In this document: positions 1 to 11,600 of the stretch, piece after piece | Position numbering within the stretch: the first letter of the stretch is position 1 | Layout: each line of letters opens with the position of its first letter | Assembly (NCBI RefSeq): GCF_002843605.1 | Contig: NZ_CP025263.1 | Location: 2,571,501-2,635,500, forward strand | Reading direction: 5' to 3' | DNA length: 64,000 bases | Source: Pseudomonas sp. S09G 359 | Lineage (GTDB): Bacteria > Pseudomonadota > Gammaproteobacteria > Pseudomonadales > Pseudomonadaceae | The notes under the pieces: generated by a model | What the model was told of the DNA's origin: nothing | Seen by the model: the letters and a program-made list of their open reading frames with translations, nothing else | Databases searched by the model: none | Made by a program: the position numbers and the translations under genes

Positions 1-3000
1 CACGCCAGTGCCTGGTCATGGGCGGCGAGGCAGCTTCCCCGGCATTACTGGAACGCATCCGTGCGTTGGGTGGAGAGTGTCGCGTGGTCAATCACTACGG
101 GCCGACCGAGACCACGGTTGGCGTACTGACCACGGCAGATGAGCTGCCTGAGCAGGCGATGGCGTCCCTGGGACGGCCGCTGCCCAATACCACAGCATGG
201 GTGCTGGAAGATGGCCTGCAACCGGCAATGGTCGGTGCCTGCGCCGAGTTATACCTGGGCGGTGCAGGCCTGGCCCGTGGCTACCTCGGGCGTGCAGCCA
301 TGACCGCCGAGCGCTTTGTACCGCACCCGTTCGGTGTGGCTGGGGAGCGCTTGTATCGCACCGGCGACCTGGTTCGCAGCCGTGCTGACGGCACGATCGA
401 ATTCAAGGGCCGGGTCGACCATCAAGTCAAAGTGCGCGGCTACCGGATCGAATTGGGTGAGATCAACGCCTGCCTGCGCCAGCATGCGGCAGTGCGCGAG
501 GCGGTTACGCTTGTGGCCGGCGAGGCGAACAACCCGCACATCGTCGCGTACGTGGTCCTCGATCACGCTTGCAGCAACGAAGAGCTGCGCCACGCGCTGA
601 GTGCCGAACTGCCGGACTACATGGTGCCCGCCACGTTTGTCTGCCTTGATGCTCTGCCGCTGACCCTCAATGGCAAGCTCGACTTGCAGGCGCTGGCCGC
701 GCTGCAGCACGACCTGCCACGCGTGCTGTACGAGGCGCCGGTTACCGACCTGCAAAAACGCCTGGCCAGCGTCTGGGCCCAGGTGCTGAAGGTCGAGCAG
801 GTGGGCCTGCAAGACAACTTCTTCAGCCTGGGTGGTCATTCCCTGCTGGCCACCCAAATCATCTCCCGAGCTCGACGTGTGCTGGGTACTGATGTGGCCC
901 TGCGCACGGTGTTCGAAACCGCCAGCTTCGGTGAGTTTTGTGCCGCGGTGGCGCTGGCTGATCCTGTCGGCACGCGTCCGGCGCTCACGCGCCTGACCGG
1001 CCAGCAACCTCGGCTGGCCTCGTTTGCGCAGCAGCGCCAGTGGCTGTTCTGGACCCTGGAGCCCGACAGCGTTGCCTATCACACGCCGATCATCGTCAAG
1101 CTGCAGGGCGAGCTGGACCGTCGGGCGCTGGAGCAAACGTTCGCGGCGCTGGCTGCCCGTCATGAGGCATTTCGTACTCGCTTCGTGCTTGACGGCGATG
1201 TGTTGTGCCAGCAGGTAGAGGCGCAATCACGGGTTGCGGTGCAATGGCAGTCGCTGGCGGGTTCGGTGGAGCCTGCGGTGCTGGCCGAGACGCACGCGTT
1301 GTTTGACCTGGCCGACGGCCCGTTGATGCGGGTCAAGGTGTTCCAGCTCGAGCCACAACAGCATCTGCTGGTGGTGACGTTGCATCACATCATTTCCGAT
1401 GGCGCGTCCATGGGCGTGCTGGGGCGTGAGTTCGCCGCGCTGTATGCGGCGTTCCACGCCGGCCAGGCCCCGCAACTGTCAGCGTTGGCGGTGCAATACA
1501 GTGACTATGCGCAATGGCAGCGCGACTGGCTGGCCACGGGCGAAATGCAGCGCCAACTGGACTACTGGCGTGGGCAATTGGGCACCGAGCATCCGGTGCT
1601 GGAACTGGCCACCGATCACCCGCGTCGCGACGGCCAGGGCTACCGCGAGGGCCGCGTGGATTTCACGCTTGATCCGCTGTTGGCGTCGGGCGTGCGCGGC
1701 CTGGCTCAGCGCAGCCAGCTGACGCTTTTCCAGCTGTTTGTTGCCTCATTCGGTGTGCTGCTGCAGCGCTATTCGAGCAGCGATGACGTGCGCATCGGCG
1801 TGCCGGTCAGCAACCGTAACGCTCAGGAACTGGAAGGCGTTGTGGGCTTTTTCGTCAACACCTTGGTGCTACGCCTGCAACTGGACCCGCAGTTGTCGGT
1901 GCTGGAGGTTCTGCAGCAGAGCAAGACCACCGCCTTGGCGGCCCAGGCCCATCAGGACCTGCCGTTCGACAAGCTGGTGGAGGCGCTGAACCCGCAACGC
2001 AGCCTGCAACACAACCCGTTGTTTCAGGTGATGTACAACCACCTCAACACCGTCGGCGCGGCGGGCAGTGACAGCCTGCCCGGGCTCAAGGCCGAGGAAG
2101 TGGTGTTGGCCGGGGGCATGGCACAGTTCGACCTGACCCTGGAAACTTTGGAGACTGATCACGGGCTGCGCGCCTCGTTCATTTATGCGGCTGACCTGTT
2201 CGACGCCACGACCCTGCACACCCTGGCTCAGCATTGGCACCAATTGCTGGCGGCGATGGTTGCCGATCCGCATCAGGCGATTGGTCAATTGGCCTTGCAC
2301 ACGCCCGCCGAGCAACGTGCGCTGATCAGCCATGGGCAGCGGCCGGCGGGTGAAGGCGCCAGTGTGATCAGCCTGTTTGAACGGCAAGCCCTGCTGGCGC
2401 CTGACGCGATCGCGGTGATCGCGGGTGATCAGCACCTGAGCTATCGCCAGCTGGATGCACGAGCCAACCATCTGGCCCAGCGTCTGCTCGAAGCCGGCGT
2501 CGGCAGCGAAACGCCGGTGGGCCTTGCATTGCCGCGGGGTGTCGAGCTGGTGGTGGGCCTGCTGGCGATCTTCAAGGCCGGTGCCGCCTATGTGCCGCTG
2601 GACCTGGCATACCCCGCTGAACGCCTCGCCTACATGATTGCCGACAGCCGCATCACGGTACTGCTCAGCCAGGCCGATGTGGTTGAACGGCTGCCGGTGG
2701 TTGCCGGTGTGCAGCACGTGCTGCTGGACGGCAGTGACGAGCAGGTCGGTGCTGCGGTACCGAACGGCATGCGCGGGGAAGGGCTCGCCTACATCATTTA
2801 CACCTCAGGCTCCACCGGGCAGCCCAAAGGCGTGGGCATCGAGCACGCAGCCCTGAGCATGCATTGCCGCGCGGCAGGTGAACGCTATGCGGTGACCCGT
2901 GACGATTGCCAGCTGCATTTCGCCTCCATCAGCTTTGACGCGGCCGCCGAGCAAATCTTCATGCCGTTGATCCACGGCGCGCGCCTGGTGCTGGGCGACG

Positions 3001-6000
3001 TGGGGCAATGGTCGTTCGAACACTTGTTGAACCAGATTCGCCAGCACCACATCAGCATCCTCGACCTGCCGCCGAGCTATTTGAATGCGATGGCCCAGCA
3101 CGCGGACCCAACGCAGGCCGGTGTCGATGTGCGCGTGTGCATCCTCGGCGGCGAGGCCTGGGGTGCCGGCCAATTGGCGGCATTGAAGGTGATTCGTCCC
3201 GAGCGGCTGTTCAACGCCTACGGCCCCACCGAAGCGGTCATCAGCCCGTTGATCTGGGCCTGTGAGGCGCAACGAATGGCCCAGGGCACCTATGCTGCCA
3301 TCGGTGAGCCGGTGGGTGCGCGTTCGGCCTGTGTACTGGATACCAACGCCAATTTGCTGCCGTACGCTGGTATCGGCGAGCTGTATATTGGCGGTGAAGG
3401 CCTGGCGCGTGGCTACCTGGGCCGTCCCGGGCTGACCGCGCAGCAGTTTGTCCCGGACCCTTTCAGCACCACCGGTGCTCGCCTGTACCGCACCGGTGAT
3501 CTGGTGCGCCGTGACGCGGCCGGGGTATTCGATTACATCGGGCGTATCGACCACCAAGTGAAGATTCGCGGTTTGCGTATTGAACTGGGCGAGATCGAGG
3601 CGCGCCTGCACACGTATGCCAGCGTGCGCGAAGCCGTGGTGCGCACGTCGGCGGCGCAGCAACTGGTGGCTTACCTGGTGCTCGACAGTGAGCACGCCCT
3701 GGACGCGATCAAGGTGCAACTCGCCGACAGCCTGCCGGATTACATGCAGCCGGCGCACTGGGTTGTGTTGGAGGCGTTGCCGGTATTGCCCAGTGGCAAA
3801 CTGGATCGCCAGGCCCTGCCGGAGCCGCAGCTTAAACCTGTCGAAGATCACTACCTGGCACCGCAGAATGCCATGGAACAGCAACTGGCCGAGATCTGGG
3901 CGAAAGTGCTCAGGCTCGAGCGGGTCGGGGTGCAAGACAACTTCTTCGAGCTGGGTGGCGACTCGATCATCTCGATCCAGGTGGTGAGCCGGGCGCGGCA
4001 GGCGGGCATTCATTTCAAGCCCAAGGACCTGTTCCTGCACCAGACCGTACAGGGCGTGGCCCGTGTCGCGGTGCAGGGTGACAGTGTGCAGTCTATCGAC
4101 CAGGGCGTGGTCCGTGGCGAACAGTTGCTGTTGCCCGTGCAGCAGGTATTTTTCGAGGAAGTGCAGAGCCAGCGTCACCACTGGAACCAGTCGGTGATGC
4201 TGCTGTGCCGCCAACCGCTCGAGCCGCAGCGCCTGGAGCAGGCCCTGCAAGCACTGGTCGGCCATCACGATGCCTTGCGCCTGAGGTTCGTGCAGGGCAG
4301 TCATTGGCAGGCGCACTACCCGGAGCAGAGTGTGCAGCCGGACGTGCTATGGCACGCCGAAGGCTGCACCCAGGAAGGTTGGCAAGCCCTGTGCGACAAG
4401 GCCCAGCGCAGCCTTGACCTGGCTGAAGGACCGCTGTTGCGTGGGGTGCTGGCAACCTTGGTAGACGGCCAGCAGAAGCTGTTCCTGGCGGTTCATCACT
4501 TGGTGGTGGATGGGGTGTCCTGGCGCATCCTGTTCGAGGACCTGCAAACGGTTTATCGACAATTGGTGGCTGGCCAGCCCATCAAACTGCCGCTCAAGAC
4601 CAGTGCCTTACAGGCCTGGGGGCAGCAGTTGGCGCAGTACGGTGTCAGCCCGACGTTGCGCGACGAGCTGGGGTTCTGGCAAGCACAGCAGGCCATGGAA
4701 GCGCAGACATTGCCCGGTGCGAACCTGGCAGGCGGGCAGCTCAATCGTCACGCCGTGACCGTATACAGTCGCTTGGATAAAGCCGTAACCCGGCGCTTGT
4801 TGCAGGACGCACCGGCTGCCTATCGCACCCAGGTCAACGACCTGTTGCTGACCGCACTGGCGCGCGTCATGTGTCGCTGGACCGGGCACGCCAGCACGGT
4901 GGTGCAACTGGAGGGCCATGGCCGTCAGGAGCTGTTCAACGGCATCGACCTGACCCGTACCGTGGGGTGGTTCACCAGCTTGTTCCCGGTGCGCCTGACC
5001 CCGGCGCAACTGCCGGGCGAGTCGCTCAAGGCCATCAAGGAGCAACTGCGCGCGGTGCCCAACAAAGGCATCGGCTACGGCGTATTGCGTTACCTGGGGG
5101 ATGCCGATTGCCGCGCGGCGCTGCAAGGCGCACCGGCGGCAATCACCTTCAACTACCTTGGCCAGCTCGATGGCAATTTTGACGACGACCAGGCGCTGTT
5201 CGTGCCCGCAGGCGAAAGTGCCGGCAGCGACCAGAACGACGAGGCGGCCCTGGGCAGCTTGTTGACGCTCAACGGCCAGGTCTATAACGGCGAGTTGGCC
5301 CTGGGCTGGACCTTCAGCGCTGAAGTCTTCGACGCAGCGCTGATGACTGAGTTGGCGCAGGCGTACGGCCGTGAGTTGCAAGCGTTGGTGGAGCATTGCT
5401 GCGAGGCTGGCGTGCTTGGGTTGACGCCTTCGGATGTGCCGCTGGCCGGCTTGACCCAGGCACAACTCGACGGGCTTGGACTGCCGCTGGCCGAACTGGA
5501 CGACCTCTATCCGCTTTCGCCGATGCAGCAAGGCATGTTGTTCCACTCGCTGTACCAGCAGGACGGCGGTGACTACATCAACCAGATGCGCGTTGATGTG
5601 CACGGCTTGGACGTGGCGCGCTTCAAGGCGGCCTGGCAGGCGACGGTGCAGGCCCATGACATCCTGCGTTCCGGGTTTATCTGGCAAAGCGAGTTGGCAC
5701 GCCCGCTGCAATGGGTACACCGGCTACCTGCGCTGCCGTTTGTCGAGCATGACTGGCGCGACCGCACTGACGTGCCGACCGCGTTGGACGCCCTGGCGCT
5801 CAGTGAGCGCCAGCGTGGCTTCGAGTTGGCCCAGGCGCCGTTGCTGCGCCTGGTGCTGGTGCAAACCGCAGACGATACCTGGCACTTTATCTATTCCAAC
5901 CACCATATCCTGATGGACGGCTGGAGCTATTCGCGCTTGCTCGGTGAGGTGCTGCAACGGTATCAGGGCCTGGTGGTGGCAGCACCGGCCGGGCGTTATC

Positions 6001-8675
6001 ACGATTACATCGGCTGGCTGCTGGCGCAGGACGTCGGCGCCAGCGAGCACTTCTGGCAGCAACAACTGCACGCCCTGGAGGCTCCGAGCCGCCTGGCGCC
6101 GGCGCTGGCCTTGTTCGGCAGCCTCGATAGCGAACCTGGCCGCAATGCACACATGCGTGAATTGGATGGCGCCGCCAGCCAACAGCTGGCGGCTTTCGCG
6201 CGGGCTCAGAAGGTTACGGTCAATACCTTGGTGCAAGCGGCCTGGCTGTTGCTGTTGCAACGCTATACCGGCCAGTCCGCTGTGGCCTTCGGTGCGACAC
6301 AGGCCGGGCGCCCGGCCCAGGTGCCCGGTGCGGAGCAACAGATTGGCCTGTTCATCAACACGTTGCCGATCATCGCCGAACCGAGCGCGCAGATGACCGT
6401 CGGCCAGTGGTTGCAGCAGGTGCAAGCCATCAACCTGGCGGTACGCGAGCACGAGCACACGCCGCTGTTCGAGGTCCAGCGCCTGGCCGGCCTGGGCGGA
6501 GAGGCACTGTTCGACACACTGCTGGTATTCGAAAACTATCCAGTGGCCGAAGCCCTGCAACAAAGTGCTGCCACCGGGCTGACGTTTGGCGAAGTGCTCA
6601 GCCATGAACAAACCCACTATCCCCTGGCCTTGGCGGTGGAAGCGGGGCACACGCTGATTCTCAACTTCGACTACGCCACTACCCAGTTCAGCGCTCAGGC
6701 CATCGAGCGCCTGGCGGGGCACCTGCTCAATGTGCTGGCGCAGCTGGTAGAGCATGCGGACACCTGCCTGGCGAACATTGCACTGATGAGCCCGGCACAG
6801 GAGGCTGCGGCGGTGGCGGCCAACTCAATGCCGGAAACGCTGCCGGCGCTGTGGGTGCACCAGCGAATCGCGCAGATTGCCCAGCATTCACCGACACATA
6901 CGGCGGTGATCCAGGACGACCGCAGCCTCGACTTTGCCAGCCTCGACCGCCGGGCCAATCAGTTGGCTCATGCCCTGATCGCCCAGGGCGTGGGCCCGGA
7001 AGTGCGAGTGGCGGTGGCCTTGCCGCGCAGTGAGCACCTGCTGGTGACATTGCTTGCAGTACTCAAGGCGGGTGGCGCCTATGTGCCGCTGGATATCACC
7101 CATCCAGCGGAGCGCCTGGCCTATTTGATGAGTGATTGCGCAGCGGCATTGTTGCTGACCGATTCCACCCTGACCGCACAGATGCGCCCATCGACCCGGG
7201 CCCACGTGCTGGAAATCGACCGACTCGACCTGGCGCCGTTTTCAACCACCGAGCCGGTGGTGGCGTTGCACGCGGAAAACCTCGCTTATGTGATCTACAC
7301 CTCGGGCTCCACGGGCCAGCCGAAAGGCGTCGCCGTTACCCACGGACCGCTGGCAATGCATTGCACAAGCATCGGTGAGCGCTACGGCATGACCTCGGTC
7401 GATTGCGAATTACTGTTCATGTCGTTTGCCTTCGACGGTGCCCATGAGCGCTGGTTGACCACCTTGACCCACGGCGGCCGTGTGTTGCTGCGCGATGAAG
7501 TGCTGTGGACGCCGGAGCAAACCTTTGACGCCTTGCACCGTCATGGCGTGACCGTCGCCGCGTTCCCCCCCGTGTACCTGCAGCACTTGGCGGAACATGC
7601 GCAAAAGGTCGGCAACCCGCCGGCTGTGCGCATTTATTGCTTCGGCGGGGATGCAGTGCCGCAGGCCAGCTTTGAGCTGGCGCGTCGCGCCCTCAAGCCG
7701 CAATTCATCATCAACGGCTACGGGCCGACGGAAACCGTGGTGACCCCGCTGATCTGGAAGGCCGGCAGTGATGATTATTGTGAAGCGGCTTACGCACCGA
7801 TCGGCACGCGCATTGGCGAGCGCAGCCTGCAAGTACGCGACCTGCAACTCAACCTGTTGCCGGATGGCGTGCCCGGCGAGTTGTACCTGGGCGGCTACGG
7901 CGTGGCACGCGGTTACCTCAACCGCCCAGCCATGACCGCCGAACGCTTTGTGCCGGACCCGGCCAGTACCTGCGGCGCGCGCCTCTACCGTTCCGGCGAC
8001 CTGGTTCGGCAGCGCCCCTCCGGCGTCATCGATTGCCTCGGGCGTATCGACCATCAGGTGAAGATTCGCGGGTTCCGTATCGAACTGGGTGAGGTCGAAG
8101 CACGCCTCAAGGATCAGGCGGGCGTCAGCGATGCATTGGTGGTGGCCCAGGACGGCGATCACGGCAAGGTGCTGGTGGGTTATGTGGTACCCGAGGCGCC
8201 AGGCCAGCAGGCGGGGGTACTGGGCAAGGTGCTCAAGGCCGCGCTGGAGTTGACGTTGCCCGGCTACATGGTGCCGTCCCAGTGGGTGTTGCTGGAGCGC
8301 TTCCCACTCAACCCCAACGGCAAGATCGACCGCAAGGCTCTGCCATTGCCAGACCTGGAACATGGGCGCCTGCGTTATGTGGCCCCGGTCACCGAGTTGC
8401 AGTGCACGCTGGCCGGCATCTGGCAGAGCGTGTTGAAGCGCGACCAGGTGGGCCTCGACGACAACTTCTTTGAGTTGGGCGGCCACTCCCTGCTCGCTAC
8501 CCAGGCCACGGCACAGGCCCAGCTTGAGCTGGGTGGCAGTCTGGCGCTGGAGCTGATTTTCAAAGCCTCATCCCTCGAAGCGTATGCCGAGCTTGTCGCC
8601 GGCAGCCTCAATACCCATTTGGATCAAGACCTGAGCGATATGCACGACTTCCTCGCTGAACTGGAGAACAACTGA
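1..8675 (+). CDS. Pyoverdine peptide synthetase (NRPS), 3' part; 5' end outside the window
   Basis: The frame is open from the window edge, so the gene is cut at its 5' end and the first in-window ATG (18) is internal. Domain order, counted from that ATG: the C-terminal part of an adenylation (A) domain, carrier (T, LGGHS near 274), condensation (C, about 332-770, HHIISDG), A (775-1270), T (LGGDS), epimerisation (E, about 1365-1815, HHLVVDG), D-L type C (1830-2260, YPLSPMQQGM), A (2265-2775), T (LGGHS). There is no thioesterase. The visible pocket residues of the first A (G, H, V, G at positions 301, 322, 330, 331) equal those of the Asp-type domain in the terminal synthetase. The second A reads D-A-E-D-I-G-A-I-S and the third D-G-E-A-C-G-G-V-T. 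Glu at position 239 points to basic substrates (Lys, Orn or hydroxy-Orn class) in both. The neighbouring pvd genes make pyoverdine the product. Substrate calls are inferred by eye. Confidence 0.93.
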   Translation, partial: RQCLVMGGEAASPALLERIRALGGECRVVNHYGPTETTVGVLTTADELPEQAMASLGRPLPNTTAWVLEDGLQPAMVGACAELYLGGAGLARGYLGRAAMTAERFVPHPFGVAGERLYRTGDLVRSRADGTIEFKGRVDHQVKVRGYRIELGEINACLRQHAAVREAVTLVAGEANNPHIVAYVVLDHACSNEELRHALSAELPDYMVPATFVCLDALPLTLNGKLDLQALAALQHDLPRVLYEAPVTDLQKRLASVWAQVLKVEQVGLQDNFFSLGGHSLLATQIISRARRVLGTDVALRTVFETASFGEFCAAVALADPVGTRPALTRLTGQQPRLASFAQQRQWLFWTLEPDSVAYHTPIIVKLQGELDRRALEQTFAALAARHEAFRTRFVLDGDVLCQQVEAQSRVAVQWQSLAGSVEPAVLAETHALFDLADGPLMRVKVFQLEPQQHLLVVTLHHIISDGASMGVLGREFAALYAAFHAGQAPQLSALAVQYSDYAQWQRDWLATGEMQRQLDYWRGQLGTEHPVLELATDHPRRDGQGYREGRVDFTLDPLLASGVRGLAQRSQLTLFQLFVASFGVLLQRYSSSDDVRIGVPVSNRNAQELEGVVGFFVNTLVLRLQLDPQLSVLEVLQQSKTTALAAQAHQDLPFDKLVEALNPQRSLQHNPLFQVMYNHLNTVGAAGSDSLPGLKAEEVVLAGGMAQFDLTLETLETDHGLRASFIYAADLFDATTLHTLAQHWHQLLAAMVADPHQAIGQLALHTPAEQRALISHGQRPAGEGASVISLFERQALLAPDAIAVIAGDQHLSYRQLDARANHLAQRLLEAGVGSETPVGLALPRGVELVVGLLAIFKAGAAYVPLDLAYPAERLAYMIADSRITVLLSQADVVERLPVVAGVQHVLLDGSDEQVGAAVPNGMRGEGLAYIIYTSGSTGQPKGVGIEHAALSMHCRAAGERYAVTRDDCQLHFASISFDAAAEQIFMPLIHGARLVLGDVGQWSFEHLLNQIRQHHISILDLPPSYLNAMAQHADPTQAGVDVRVCILGGEAWGAGQLAALKVIRPERLFNAYGPTEAVISPLIWACEAQRMAQGTYAAIGEPVGARSACVLDTNANLLPYAGIGELYIGGEGLARGYLGRPGLTAQQFVPDPFSTTGARLYRTGDLVRRDAAGVFDYIGRIDHQVKIRGLRIELGEIEARLHTYASVREAVVRTSAAQQLVAYLVLDSEHALDAIKVQLADSLPDYMQPAHWVVLEALPVLPSGKLDRQALPEPQLKPVEDHYLAPQNAMEQQLAEIWAKVLRLERVGVQDNFFELGGDSIISIQVVSRARQAGIHFKPKDLFLHQTVQGVARVAVQGDSVQSIDQGVVRGEQLLLPVQQVFFEEVQSQRHHWNQSVMLLCRQPLEPQRLEQALQALVGHHDALRLRFVQGSHWQAHYPEQSVQPDVLWHAEGCTQEGWQALCDKAQRSLDLAEGPLLRGVLATLVDGQQKLFLAVHHLVVDGVSWRILFEDLQTVYRQLVAGQPIKLPLKTSALQAWGQQLAQYGVSPTLRDELGFWQAQQAMEAQTLPGANLAGGQLNRHAVTVYSRLDKAVTRRLLQDAPAAYRTQVNDLLLTALARVMCRWTGHASTVVQLEGHGRQELFNGIDLTRTVGWFTSLFPVRLTPAQLPGESLKAIKEQLRAVPNKGIGYGVLRYLGDADCRAALQGAPAAITFNYLGQLDGNFDDDQALFVPAGESAGSDQNDEAALGSLLTLNGQVYNGELALGWTFSAEVFDAALMTELAQAYGRELQALVEHCCEAGVLGLTPSDVPLAGLTQAQLDGLGLPLAELDDLYPLSPMQQGMLFHSLYQQDGGDYINQMRVDVHGLDVARFKAAWQATVQAHDILRSGFIWQSELARPLQWVHRLPALPFVEHDWRDRTDVPTALDALALSERQRGFELAQAPLLRLVLVQTADDTWHFIYSNHHILMDGWSYSRLLGEVLQRYQGLVVAAPAGRYHDYIGWLLAQDVGASEHFWQQQLHALEAPSRLAPALALFGSLDSEPGRNAHMRELDGAASQQLAAFARAQKVTVNTLVQAAWLLLLQRYTGQSAVAFGATQAGRPAQVPGAEQQIGLFINTLPIIAEPSAQMTVGQWLQQVQAINLAVREHEHTPLFEVQRLAGLGGEALFDTLLVFENYPVAEALQQSAATGLTFGEVLSHEQTHYPLALAVEAGHTLILNFDYATTQFSAQAIERLAGHLLNVLAQLVEHADTCLANIALMSPAQEAAAVAANSMPETLPALWVHQRIAQIAQHSPTHTAVIQDDRSLDFASLDRRANQLAHALIAQGVGPEVRVAVALPRSEHLLVTLLAVLKAGGAYVPLDITHPAERLAYLMSDCAAALLLTDSTLTAQMRPSTRAHVLEIDRLDLAPFSTTEPVVALHAENLAYVIYTSGSTGQPKGVAVTHGPLAMHCTSIGERYGMTSVDCELLFMSFAFDGAHERWLTTLTHGGRVLLRDEVLWTPEQTFDALHRHGVTVAAFPPVYLQHLAEHAQKVGNPPAVRIYCFGGDAVPQASFELARRALKPQFIINGYGPTETVVTPLIWKAGSDDYCEAAYAPIGTRIGERSLQVRDLQLNLLPDGVPGELYLGGYGVARGYLNRPAMTAERFVPDPASTCGARLYRSGDLVRQRPSGVIDCLGRIDHQVKIRGFRIELGEVEARLKDQAGVSDALVVAQDGDHGKVLVGYVVPEAPGQQAGVLGKVLKAALELTLPGYMVPSQWVLLERFPLNPNGKIDRKALPLPDLEHGRLRYVAPVTELQCTLAGIWQSVLKRDQVGLDDNFFELGGHSLLATQATAQAQLELGGSLALELIFKASSLEAYAELVAGSLNTHLDQDLSDMHDFLAELENN

Positions 8676-8676
8676 C

Positions 8677-11600
8677 ATGGCTGCATTGGACAACACCTCG
8701 CTGGTTCAGCGGTTTATCAAGTTGCCAGCGGCCCAGCGTCGACTGTTCCTGGAAAAACTCGGCAGCAAAGGCATTACCTTGGCGCAGTTGCCGATCCCGG
8801 TCAGCCGCCACGATCAGCCGCGCCTGCCATTGTCCTACGCCCAGCAACGCCAGTGGTTCCTGTGGCAGTTGGAGCCTGGCAGCAGTGCCTACCACATTCC
8901 GGCTGCGTTGCATCTGCGCGGAGCCCTGGATATCGCGGCGTTGGAGCGCGCGCTGAGCACACTGGTGGTGCGCCACGAGGCGCTGCGTACGGTGTTCGAA
9001 ACCGTCGATGGCGAAGCGGTACAAGTGGTACAGCCGGCCCAGCCGCTGGTGATCGAGAAGCACGCTGCAACATCGGACGGCACGCCGCAGTCGGTGCAGA
9101 TCAAGGCGTTCATCGATGCGACGCTGGAGCAGCCGTTCGACCTGCTCGCCGGACCGTTGCTACGGGTCAAATTGTTGCAACTGGGGGCCGAGGAGCAGGT
9201 GCTGGTGATCGCCCAGCACCACATTGTGTCTGACGGTTGGTCGATGCAAATCATGGTGCGCGAACTGGTCGAGTTGTATCAGGGCTACAGCCAGGGCCAT
9301 CAGGTCAGCCTGCCGGTGTTGCCGATCCAGTATGCCGACTACGCCATTTGGCAGCGCTGCTGGATGGAAGCGGGCGAGCGCGAGCGGCAATTGGCGTACT
9401 GGACCGAGCAATTGGGCGGTGAACAGAGCCTGCTGCAGTTGCCCCATGATCGACCGCGACCGGCTATCAGCAGCTATCGCGGCCAGCGCTGCGATATCGA
9501 CATCGAACCGGCCCTGACGGCTGCGCTCAAGCAAGCCTGCCGGCGCGAGGGGGTCACGCTGTTCATGCTGCTGCTGGCCTCGTTCCAGGTGTTGTTGTAC
9601 CGCTACAGCGGCCAGGCGGACATCCGCGTAGGCGTACCGGTGGCAAGCCGTAACCGTGCCGAATGTGAGCGCCTGATCGGCTTTTTCGTCAACACCCAGG
9701 TACTCAAGGCCGACGTGATCGGCACCGATACCCTGAGTGAACTGTTGCAGCAGGTCAAACGCACGGCGCTGCAGGCCCAGGACTATCAGGACCTGCCGTA
9801 CGAGCAACTGGTCGAAGCCTTGCAACCTGAACGCAGTTTGAGCCATAACCCGCTGTTCCAGGTGATGTTCAACCATCAGGTGCAAGGCCCGGTTCAAGCG
9901 GGTCAAGGAGCGGACATGGGGTTGGGCATCGAAGCCCTGACCTGGGACAACCACACCTCGCCGTTCGACTTGAACCTGGATACCTTCGAGGACGAGCAAC
10001 GCTTGTGGGCGTCGATGACGTACGCCGTGGACCTGTTCGACGCCGCTACCATCCAGGGGATGGCGGCGCACTGGCGCAACCTGCTCGAGGCCTTCGCCGC
10101 AACGCCGCAGGTGCGCATCGATGACCTGCCGTTGCTCGGGCGTGACGAAGAACAGCGCATGCTCACGCAGTGGAACCACACGCACGTCGATCGCCCAGGC
10201 GTACCGTTTGTGCATCAATGGGTCGCCCAGCGCGATCCGGCAGCAGTGGCGCTGCATTTCGGGCCACGCAGCTTGAACTGCGCCGAGTTGAACGCGCGGG
10301 CCAACCGTCTGGCCGCGCACCTGATAGAGCAGGGCGTAGGCCCGGATGTGCTGGTTGGTGTCGCGTTCGAGCGCAGCGTGGAAATGGTCGTTGCGCTGTT
10401 GGCGGTGCATCGTGCGGGCGGTGCCTATGTGCCGCTGGACCCGGACTATCCGCAGCAACGCCTGGCCTACATGATTGCCGACAGCGGCATCGGCCTGTTG
10501 CTTACCCATGCACCTGTGGTGCCGATATTGCCGGCGCTGGAGCATGTGCAACTGCAGTTGTTGGACGAATCCGACGCAGCACCCGCGACCGACCCTGGCG
10601 TTCCCGATGTTGCCCTCGACCCGGAACACCTGGCCTACGTGATCTATACCTCCGGCTCGACCGGGCAGCCCAAGGGCGTCGCGATTCGCCATCGTGGGCT
10701 GAGCAACCATATGCAGTGGATGCGTGGTTATTTGCCGCTGACGGCCGACGACCGTGTGCTGCAAAAGACCGCTTTCAGTTTTGACGCGTCGGTCTGGGAG
10801 TTCTGGCTGCCGTTGATGGGCGATGCGCAACTGGTCATGGCCCCGCCGAGCCTGAGCCAGGACTGGGCCGGGCTCTGGTCACTGGTGGCCGCCGAACGGA
10901 TCAGTGTACTGCAACTGGCGCCGTCGTTGCTGCAAGGGGTACTCCCGCAGGCGGATGCTGCCCAGTTGCGTTCGCTCAGCTACCTACTGGCCGGCGGTGA
11001 GGCGCTGAAAGCCAGCCTGGTCACGCAATTGAACGCGCTGTGGCAGGGCACGCTGATCAACTTGTACGGGCCCACCGAAGCGACCATCGACAGTTGCAGC
11101 TTCATTGCAACACCCCAGGCTACCCAGGACATCGTTGCCATCGGCCGGCCCCTGGACAATGTCCGCACCTACGTGCTCAACGACGGGTTGGCGGTATGCC
11201 CGGTGGGGGGCGCTGGCGAGTTGTACATCGCTGGCGACTGCCTGGCGCGCGGTTACTTCAACCGTGCGGCACTGACCGCCGAACGCTTTGTGCCCAACCC
11301 GTTCGACAGCCAGGGTTCGCGCCTGTACCGCAGCGGCGACCGTGTGCGCTATCGCGCTGACGGTGTGCTGGACTATATCGGTCGTCTCGACCACCAGCTC
11401 AAACTGCGCGGCTTGCGAATTGAACTCGGTGAAATCGAGGCGCGCCTGGGTGAGCTGGACGCGGTTCGCGAGGCGGTCGTGCTGGCCCAGGAGGTCATCC
11501 AGGGCACGCAGTTGGTTGCCTATGTCGTCGCCCACGCCGACGCTGCCGGCAACAGTGGCTTGCCCGAGCAGATCAAGGCACGGCTCACCGAAGTATTGCC